This document shows positions 4,938-9,599 of a DNA stretch of 9,599 nt, one piece after another. Every line of letters begins with the position of its first letter. Positions within the stretch are counted from its first letter, which is position 1. The position numbers and the translations under genes were made by a program. The notes under the pieces were generated by a model, which saw only the letters and a program-made list of their open reading frames with translations, was not told the DNA's origin and ran no database searches. Origin of the DNA: an uncultured Blautia sp. GTDB lineage: Bacteria > Bacillota > Clostridia > Lachnospirales > Lachnospiraceae. The DNA is taken from positions 1-9,599 of the forward strand of contig UQAX01000062.1 in NCBI GenBank assembly GCA_900539145.1, in the 5' to 3' direction.

Positions 4938-6374
4938 TTAAATCACTTCCATAACATGAAGCATATTTGTAACATTTGCTTCAGCCTTGCTGCTGTTTGT
5001 AGCCGGATCGCCTGCCGTGACAACCACCATCTGGCCTTTCTTCACCAGCTTCTTCTCTTTCAAAGTTTCCATTGCATTTAAAATAACATTTTCCGCCGTA
5101 TCTCTTGTATATCCCTTTAACGGTGTAACGCCCCAATAAAGCTGCATTTTACGCTCTACTCTCTCATTTGGAGTAATGGCATAAATCGGCATCACCGGAC
5201 GGAAACTGGAAATTAAGCGGGCTGTCTTTCCCGACATGGTTGGTGTTGCAATACAGTCAGCTTCAATATTTCTGGCTGTACGAACAGATGCAATTCCGAT
5301 GGCACAGGACACCTTTGTTTTCTTATACATGGTTCTGTGCATAATATATTGGTCATAATTTACATACTGCTCTGTGTTTTCTGCAATTTCGCTCATCATT
5401 TTCAAAGCCTCCACAGGATATTTTCCTGCTGCGGTTTCTCCTGACAGCATAATAGCGTCTGTGCCGTCATAAATGGCATTTGCGACATCCGTTACCTCTG
5501 CACGGGTAGGACGTGGATTGCGTATCATAGAGTCCAGCATCTGTGTCGCAGTAATAACCGGAATATAATTGGCATTACATTTATGAATAATCATCTTCTG
5601 AATGTGAGGAACTTGAGGGGCAGGAATTTCCACACCCAAATCGCCTCTGGCTACCATGATACCGTCTGCCACCTCAATGATTTCGTCAATGTTTTCCAAG
5701 CCTTCTGCATTTTCGATTTTGGCAATAATCGCAATATCCTCTGCATGATGTTCCTCAAGGATTTTACGGATTTCTTTTACACCTTCTGCATTTCTGATGA
5801 AAGAAGCTGCAATAAAATCTATTTTTTGCTCAATTCCAAAAATAATATCTGCCTTATCTTTTTCTGTAACAACAGGAAGCTGTACTTTTACATTTGGAAC
5901 GTTAATTCCCTTCTTTTCTCCAAGCTCTCCTCCGTTTACTACACGGCAATGGATTGCATCTTTTTCTACTTCTTTTACTTCCAGCTCAATCAAACCATCA
6001 TCAATTAAAATTCGGTTTCCCTGTTTTACATCTTCTGTAAGTCCTGCATAAGTAATGGAACAGCCGGAAGCATTTCCCACTGTCTCTTTTGTATATAAAG
6101 TAAAGTCTGCCCCTTCTGACAGCGCTACTTTTTTTCCATTTTCCAAAACACCGGTGCGAATTTCCGGTCCTTTTGTGTCAAGAAGAATAGCAATCGGTTT
6201 TCCCTGTTCTTCCCTTACACGTTTTAATAAATCCATACGATTGCGCTGTTCTTCGTAATCACCATGTGAAAAGTTAAAACGGGCTACATTCATCCCATTT
6301 TTAACCAAAGCTTCCATAATATCCTTGTTATCTGTATTTGGTCCCATGGTGCAAACGATTTTTGTTTTACGCAT
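4938..6374 (-). CDS. pyk: Pyruvate kinase
   Basis: This 478-residue protein catalyses phosphoenolpyruvate plus ADP to pyruvate plus ATP, the last step of glycolysis, in the cytoplasm. Visible landmarks are KIVCTMGP (5-12), ARFNFSHG (31-38) with R32, N34 and S36, LDTKGPEIRTG (65-75), the active-site signature IIAKIENAEGL (216-226) with catalytic K219, the metal ligands E221 and D245 in ARGDLGVE, and ITATQMLDSM (274-283). The C-terminal regulatory domain ends after ITAGDP-like VVVTAGDP, so the extra PEP-utiliser-type domain of Bacillus enzymes is absent. AGGAGG (6389-6384) lies 9 bases before the start and overlaps the stop of the upstream membrane-protein gene, so the two are coupled. At the position where E. 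coli PykF has the Glu linked to potassium activation, my hand alignment gives Ser103. Identification is certain. Confidence 0.98.
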   Translation of the reverse strand: MRKTKIVCTMGPNTDNKDIMEALVKNGMNVARFNFSHGDYEEQRNRMDLLKRVREEQGKPIAILLDTKGPEIRTGVLENGKKVALSEGADFTLYTKETVGNASGCSITYAGLTEDVKQGNRILIDDGLIELEVKEVEKDAIHCRVVNGGELGEKKGINVPNVKVQLPVVTEKDKADIIFGIEQKIDFIAASFIRNAEGVKEIRKILEEHHAEDIAIIAKIENAEGLENIDEIIEVADGIMVARGDLGVEIPAPQVPHIQKMIIHKCNANYIPVITATQMLDSMIRNPRPTRAEVTDVANAIYDGTDAIMLSGETAAGKYPVEALKMMSEIAENTEQYVNYDQYIMHRTMYKKTKVSCAIGIASVRTARNIEADCIATPTMSGKTARLISSFRPVMPIYAITPNERVERKMQLYWGVTPLKGYTRDTAENVILNAMETLKEKKLVKKGQMVVVTAGDPATNSSKAEANVTNMLHVMEVI

Positions 6375-6387
6375 GTAAGTAATCCTC

Positions 6388-7239
6388 CTATTTTATATGC
6401 TGATGGGTAAACAAATGATCCTGACAATATTCATAATTTCCGTTGCATTTTGAGCAATAACGGAATTCTAAGTGCTCCCCATCTTTTTCCGTTCTTCCGC
6501 ATACTGCACATTTATGTCTTGTTCCTCCCGGTGTCATCTGCGGATGAACAGCTTTCTTAAACTGTTGTTTTCTATGAATTTCCTGCGGAGATATTCTCCT
6601 GTAATTTCTTGTCATTAAAAAATAAATAATAAAGTTCAAAAGTGATGCAATGATTACCGTACGTGTGCCCCATCCGCCTCTTATTAAATCATAGAGCAGA
6701 TATGCCACATCTAAAAGCGCCAGATACTTTATTTTAATAGGAATAATCATCATAAACAACACTTCCATATCCGGATAATTCATGGCAAAGGCAAGGAAAA
6801 TAGATAAATTAATGTAATAAGTTGAAAAACTCATTCCGTTAATCAGAGAAAGCATTTCATTTTGTCCTGAAATAAAATACAGGATAAACGCTCCGATAAC
6901 CGTACAAAGCATTCCGCCTAAAATATAAACATTATAGCGAAATGCGCCCCATGTCCGTTCCAATGCTGTGCCCAGATAGTAATAAAAAGACAGCATAATC
7001 AACACAAAAATAATATTCGAGCTGGAAGGCGGTATCAAAATCCATGAAACAATTCTCCATATCTGTCCGTGCATAATATGATAAGGACTTAAAAGCAGGT
7101 ACTGAAAAAAGTTACCGCCGAACATCTGTCCGAAATACACTAAAATATACCCTATGGCATAGCACCCTATCATATACTTTGTCAAATTGTGTATGGCATA
7201 TCTTCCATACTTTCTTTCCATCTTGTTTAAAAAATTCAT
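6388..7239 (-). CDS. Rhomboid-fold membrane protein with C-terminal zinc module, probably non-proteolytic
   Basis: This 283-residue protein has about six hydrophobic segments (near 21-40, 61-90, 103-123, 140-166, 170-185, 193-209), then a cytoplasmic-type basic tail. WRIVSWILIP and YYYLGTALERTWGAFRYNVYILGG (about 86-109) resemble the rhomboid L1/TM region. The catalytic pieces are not there: where active rhomboids have G-x-S-G it reads GMSFS (135-139), and the last helix has N202 where the His should be. The tail has C244-x2-C247, C262-x2-C265 and C272-x2-H275 with H279/H281, which could hold one or two zinc ions. It is likely a rhomboid-like scaffold or pseudoprotease, not a protease. Start ATG at 7239 has AAAGGAG 5 bases upstream. 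It lies 24 bases after corA and 13 before pyk, in the same leftward operon. Function unknown. Confidence 0.75.
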   Translation of the reverse strand: MNFLNKMERKYGRYAIHNLTKYMIGCYAIGYILVYFGQMFGGNFFQYLLLSPYHIMHGQIWRIVSWILIPPSSSNIIFVLIMLSFYYYLGTALERTWGAFRYNVYILGGMLCTVIGAFILYFISGQNEMLSLINGMSFSTYYINLSIFLAFAMNYPDMEVLFMMIIPIKIKYLALLDVAYLLYDLIRGGWGTRTVIIASLLNFIIYFLMTRNYRRISPQEIHRKQQFKKAVHPQMTPGGTRHKCAVCGRTEKDGEHLEFRYCSKCNGNYEYCQDHLFTHQHIK

Positions 7240-7263
7240 AATTTCTCCTTTAACAACTGCTGC

Positions 7264-8205
7264 TTAAAATAAATTCTTTTTGGAAAAGATAAATGCCACT
7301 ATCAGACTTAAAAGCAGTGAAAGTACAATTACAATGGCAAATCCCTCAGGATGAGCTGCAAAAGGCATTCCTTTGAGATTTACATTCATTCCATAGGCGC
7401 TGAAAATCATAGTAGGAATAGACATAACAATGGTAACTGTCGCCAAAAATTTCATAACGATATTGAGATTATTGGATACAATAGAAGCAAACGCATCTGT
7501 CATTCCACTTAAAATTCCACTGTATACATTCGCCATCTCAATGGCCTGCTTATTCTCTATAATAACATCTTCCAGCAAATCCGTATCATCCGGATACTGC
7601 TTAATACGCTCTACCTTTAAAAGCTTTTCCAGTACGATTTCATTGGACCTTAGCGAGGTAGTAAAATAAACCAGTGATTTTTCCAGTTCCAGAAGCTCAA
7701 TGAGTTCTTTATTTTTCGTAGACTCCTGAAGCTTTTCCTCCACTTCTTCACTTTTCTTATCTATAATACGCAGATAATGCAGAAACATGCTTGCATTTTT
7801 ATACAAAATCTGAAGAATAAATCTGGTTTTCATATACGTATAAAAATTACGGACACGTCCATCCATAAACCGTCCCAGAACTGAAGTATCTTCCAGACAT
7901 ACCGTAATAATAATCTCATCTGTTACAATAATCGATAAAGGGATAGTGCCATACCAGTCCTTCTCCCCTCTTTCCTCCAAAATCGGCGTATCCACGATAA
8001 TCAAGGTATAGTCATCCTCCACCTCAATACGTGAACGTTCTTCCTCATCCAAAGGCGCTCTCAAGTCGTCTACTTCAATATGATACTTCCTTGCAACCTC
8101 AAAAATCTCCGTTGCAGTAGGATCGGTAAGCGCAAGCCAGCAACCTTCGCTGGCTTCCTCTACCTGATGAATTTTCCCATCAATTGTTTTAAATATTCTA
8201 ATCAT
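7264..8205 (-). CDS. corA: CorA-family divalent cation (magnesium) transporter
   Basis: This 313-residue protein fits CorA: a large N-terminal cytoplasmic domain, a long acidic and coiled helix (about 125-250) and two C-terminal membrane helices. The first ends in the signature YGMN (271-274), which forms the selectivity filter of the pentameric channel for magnesium, cobalt or nickel. The second spans about 288-307, and the tail KKNLF is basic. The loop after GMN reads VNLKGMPF, without the usual MPE acid. The start at 8205 is chosen over an in-frame ATG at 8229 because AAGGGAG (8217-8211) lies 5 bases upstream, while the earlier ATG has none. An upstream 40-codon ORF overlaps this start by 8 bases. 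The gene is followed after 24 bases by the rhomboid-like gene. The metal transported cannot be told from sequence alone. Confidence 0.92.
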   Translation of the reverse strand: MIRIFKTIDGKIHQVEEASEGCWLALTDPTATEIFEVARKYHIEVDDLRAPLDEEERSRIEVEDDYTLIIVDTPILEERGEKDWYGTIPLSIIVTDEIIITVCLEDTSVLGRFMDGRVRNFYTYMKTRFILQILYKNASMFLHYLRIIDKKSEEVEEKLQESTKNKELIELLELEKSLVYFTTSLRSNEIVLEKLLKVERIKQYPDDTDLLEDVIIENKQAIEMANVYSGILSGMTDAFASIVSNNLNIVMKFLATVTIVMSIPTMIFSAYGMNVNLKGMPFAAHPEGFAIVIVLSLLLSLIVAFIFSKKNLF

Positions 8206-8320
8206 GGTTTCTCCCTTCATATCCTGCATGGCAGAACACGAAAGGCGGCCTGCCCGCAGGAATATGGATTTCTTTTTTTATTCTGTTTTTAATATTCCCG
8301 GGATAAGGCCCGCTTTCCAT
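8198..8320 (-). CDS. Small ORF overlapping the corA start (possible leader peptide)
   Basis: A 40-codon frame starts at ATG 8320, with AAGGAAG nine bases upstream (core AGGAAG at 8335-8330). It ends at TAG 8200-8198, sharing ATGATTAG with the corA start. The peptide begins MESGPYPGN, has a basic middle (KNRIKK) and a proline-glycine patch (IPAGRPP), and has no membrane segment or known motif. Stop-start overlap is typical of translational coupling. A peptide before corA is reminiscent of the proline-containing leader peptides that control magnesium transporter genes in enterobacteria, but no homology is claimed. The frame also runs through a hairpin (8253-8302). It may be real, or a chance frame in an untranslated leader. 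Confidence 0.4.
   Translation of the reverse strand: MESGPYPGNIKNRIKKEIHIPAGRPPFVFCHAGYEGRNHD
8253..8302 (-). promoter_or_regulatory. Hairpin in the corA leader
   Basis: On the minus strand CCCGGGAATAT (8302-8292) pairs with ATATTCC (8265-8259) and CGGG (8256-8253). This gives 11 pairs with a 2-base bulge and a 26-base A-rich loop. GC-rich segments on both sides (GCGGGCC near 8313-8307, GGCCGCC near 8250-8244) could form competing short stems. No T-run follows, so it is not a simple terminator of pgl. An mRNA control element or processing site is possible. Confidence 0.4.
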
Positions 8321-8352
8321 AGCTTTGCACTTCCTTTTTTCTTAAAATTTAT

Positions 8353-9408
8353 TTATTCCTGACATTTTGAGAAAATAATACTGTTTGGTGTTTCTACCTT
8401 CATAGGTTTGCCTTTCATTATCAGCAATTTATTTTCATAATCAATAGCAAAGGTAGTAATCGAATTTGACTCATGATTTACCACTGCCAGATGTTTTCCG
8501 TCCGGAAAAACTGCCAAATCCTTTGGATAATTTCCACTGATTGGCAAAATACACTGTTTTTCCAAAAGACCGGTCTGCTCATCTCTTTTATACATAGCAA
8601 CCGTATCCTCTCCTGCTGTTGAGCAGAAAACATATTTGTCATCCGGTGACATACAAAGACCGGAAGTCGCATCATGAGTCTCATCGTCATGAGACGCCAA
8701 GGTGCTTTCTGTCTGCAACAGTTCAAAAACAGGATTTTTGCCGCTGCCGTCATAGCGATATACCTGAATGGTATTATTCAGCTCGTAAATCAAATATGCA
8801 AATTTTCCGTCTTTGCTGAATTTCATTTTTTTCGGTCCGGACTCTCTGTGGCATCTTAAAATATCCACTAATTCCAGACGTTTTGTTCTTCTGTTTACTC
8901 TGTAAATTTTAATTTGGTCAATGCCGTTGTCCACAGCACACAGATATTTATTATCCGGTGTCGGGCGCACACAGCTTACATGAGGGCGGAAATTTCTCTC
9001 TCCTACACTTCCCAATCCCTTATGGAATACACCGGTCACTACACTTCCCAACCTTCCGTCACGATGTGTATGTACCACGGTTACCTTTCCATCATGATAA
9101 CCTGCCACAAAAAGATATTTACCTTCTTCGTCTGTTGACAGATGACAGCCTCTCATTCCGTCAATATCTACTTTGTTAATAAACGTTAAATCTCCGTCTG
9201 CTTCAATGGCAAATACAGCTACTCCTTCATCTGCGATAGAATAAAGATATTTGCCGTTTAAAGACTTCGCCAAATGGGAAGAATTATTGACAGGCACTAC
9301 TTTTCTTTCTGAAAGTGTTCCTTCCTCCACATTTACATCATACAAATGAATTCCAATACTGCTTCCATGGGTATAGGTTCCGACATACGCTACATACTTT
9401 TCTTTCAT
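8353..9408 (-). CDS. pgl: Lactonase-family seven-bladed beta-propeller (6-phosphogluconolactonase-like)
   Basis: This 351-residue soluble protein matches the Pgl/YbhE lactonase family in length and repeat style. Propeller blades recur about every 45-50 residues, with turns such as LNGKYLYSIAD, EEGKYLFVAGYHDGKVTVV, DNKYLCAVDNGIDQIKIYRV, KDGKFAYLIYELNNTIQVY, DDKYVFCSTAGEDTVAMY and DGKHLAVVNHESNSITTF. The N-terminal YVGTYT (8-13) and the histidine-arginine stretch GERNFRPHVSC (136-146) are typical. The family hydrolyses 6-phosphogluconolactone in the pentose phosphate route, but related propellers have other or unknown substrates. AGGAGGG (9425-9419) lies 10 bases before the start. A promoter is visible upstream. 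No terminator is seen after the stop; the small ORF before corA starts 32 bases later, so pgl is probably the first gene of the operon ending with pyk. Confidence 0.85.
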   Translation of the reverse strand: MKEKYVAYVGTYTHGSSIGIHLYDVNVEEGTLSERKVVPVNNSSHLAKSLNGKYLYSIADEGVAVFAIEADGDLTFINKVDIDGMRGCHLSTDEEGKYLFVAGYHDGKVTVVHTHRDGRLGSVVTGVFHKGLGSVGERNFRPHVSCVRPTPDNKYLCAVDNGIDQIKIYRVNRRTKRLELVDILRCHRESGPKKMKFSKDGKFAYLIYELNNTIQVYRYDGSGKNPVFELLQTESTLASHDDETHDATSGLCMSPDDKYVFCSTAGEDTVAMYKRDEQTGLLEKQCILPISGNYPKDLAVFPDGKHLAVVNHESNSITTFAIDYENKLLIMKGKPMKVETPNSIIFSKCQE

Positions 9409-9455
9409 CTATGCAATACCCTCCTGTTTTTATTAGTTTCACCACATAACGAATC

Positions 9456-9472
9456 ATATCTTTTAAAGATAT
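9456..9472. promoter_or_regulatory. Palindrome at the pgl transcription start
   Basis: ATATCTTT (9456-9463) and AAAGATAT (9465-9472) are perfect 8-base arms around one base. The expected +1 of the leftward promoter is near 9473, so the palindrome covers the first transcribed bases, an operator position. In RNA it could not fold tightly with a 1-base loop, which favours a DNA-binding site. Confidence 0.45.
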
Positions 9473-9479
9473 CAAAAAC

Positions 9480-9508
9480 ATTCTACCACAAAGTTTTTTT
9501 TTATACAA
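9480..9508 (-). promoter_or_regulatory. Promoter of the pgl operon
   Basis: On the minus strand TTGTAT (9508-9503) and TAGAAT (9485-9480) are 17 bases apart. An inverted pair, CAAAGTT (9489-9495) and AACTTTG (9512-9518), brackets the -35 and may be part of a regulatory site. The leader would be about 65 bases long. This is the only clear promoter for the leftward genes down to pyk. Confidence 0.65.
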
Positions 9509-9531
9509 TGTAACTTTGAAGTTTTTACATA

Positions 9532-9563
9532 TTGACATGTATTTTCCCATCTTTGACAGTTAT
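9532..9563. repeat. Direct repeat before the right-edge gene
   Basis: TTGACATGTAT (9532-9542) and TTGACAGTTAT (9553-9563) match at 9 of 11 bases and repeat at a 21-base period, two helical turns. They sit directly before the start of the partial plus-strand gene. TACAT (9526-9530) and ATGTA (9537-9541) also form an inverted pair around the first copy. They may be regulator sites or promoter hexamers; neither copy has a well-spaced -10. Confidence 0.35.
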
Positions 9564-9574
9564 AAGGTAAAAAA

Positions 9575-9599
9575 ATGGCTACAACCCCAGTAAATATGG
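9575..9599 (+). CDS. Start of a partial gene, possibly RelB/DinJ-type antitoxin
   Basis: ATG at 9575 opens eight full codons reading MATTPVNM before the window ends. AAGG (9564-9567) lies 7 bases upstream, a usable ribosome site. An MATT-x-VNM opening is common in RelB/DinJ antitoxins, but eight residues cannot establish identity. The gene diverges from pgl across about 165 bases that hold the promoter, palindrome and repeats described above. Confidence 0.4.

Noticed and set aside
4759..4941. Plus-strand 60-codon frame over the toxin promoter and pyk terminator
   Set aside because: It lies entirely over regulatory DNA and terminator stems and has no ribosome site.
5583..6258. Plus-strand open frames inside pyk
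   Set aside because: They are antisense to a clearly conserved enzyme and have no protein-like features or ribosome sites.
8206..8229. Earlier ATG for corA at 8229
   Set aside because: No ribosome site upstream, while AAGGGAG directly precedes the ATG at 8205.
9504..9512. Second BlaI operator (TACA-A-TGTA)
   Set aside because: The spacer is one base instead of two, and it lies far from the blaI unit within the pgl promoter.
1..9599. CRISPR arrays, insertion sequences, prophage genes or rRNA
   Set aside because: No regularly spaced repeats, transposase-like proteins, phage proteins or rRNA segments were seen on either strand.

Overview
The window reads as a chromosomal segment from a low-GC Gram-positive anaerobe of the Clostridia, most likely Lachnospiraceae. 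This is inferred from the AT-rich non-coding DNA, AGGAGG-type ribosome sites, consensus sigma-A promoters, short leaders and the sequence style of the LysA-like, pyruvate kinase and CorA proteins. No database search was possible, so the taxon is an impression.

Left part, plus strand. A diaminopimelate decarboxylase-like gene (lysA, 213-1496) has a textbook promoter and ends in an intrinsic terminator. A second consensus promoter faces left, so an unseen transcription unit diverges beyond position 1, and two related dyads sit on the two promoters. A tRNA-Leu(CAA) follows (1596-1678) with its own strong terminator. Next comes a BlaI/BlaR1 beta-lactam-sensing pair (1832-4019) with a consensus promoter and a TACA-N2-TGTA operator over the transcription start. 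The blaR1 reading frame is broken: an in-frame TAA at 2304-2306 separates the first membrane helix from an otherwise intact metalloprotease-sensor protein. No beta-lactamase or PBP gene is visible beside it.

Middle, minus strand. A HigB/HigA-type toxin-antitoxin pair (4128-4773) lies between a bidirectional hairpin and its own promoter. A one-mismatch 20-bp palindrome sits inside the promoter spacer.

Right part, minus strand. A probable operon is read leftwards: a lactonase-fold protein (pgl-like), a 40-codon small ORF that overlaps the next start, a CorA-type divalent cation transporter, a rhomboid-fold membrane protein with a C-terminal zinc-binding module but no recognisable catalytic dyad, and pyruvate kinase, closed by a 21-bp-stem terminator. 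Promoter and operator-like palindromes lie upstream of pgl. At the right edge a plus-strand gene just begins (from 9575), possibly a RelB/DinJ-type antitoxin.

The most notable items are the nonsense-split blaR1, the pseudo-rhomboid with a zinc module cotranscribed with pyk, and the possible leader peptide and hairpin before corA. Most of the window is otherwise ordinary core genome, and I do not see strong evidence for a wholly new multi-gene system.
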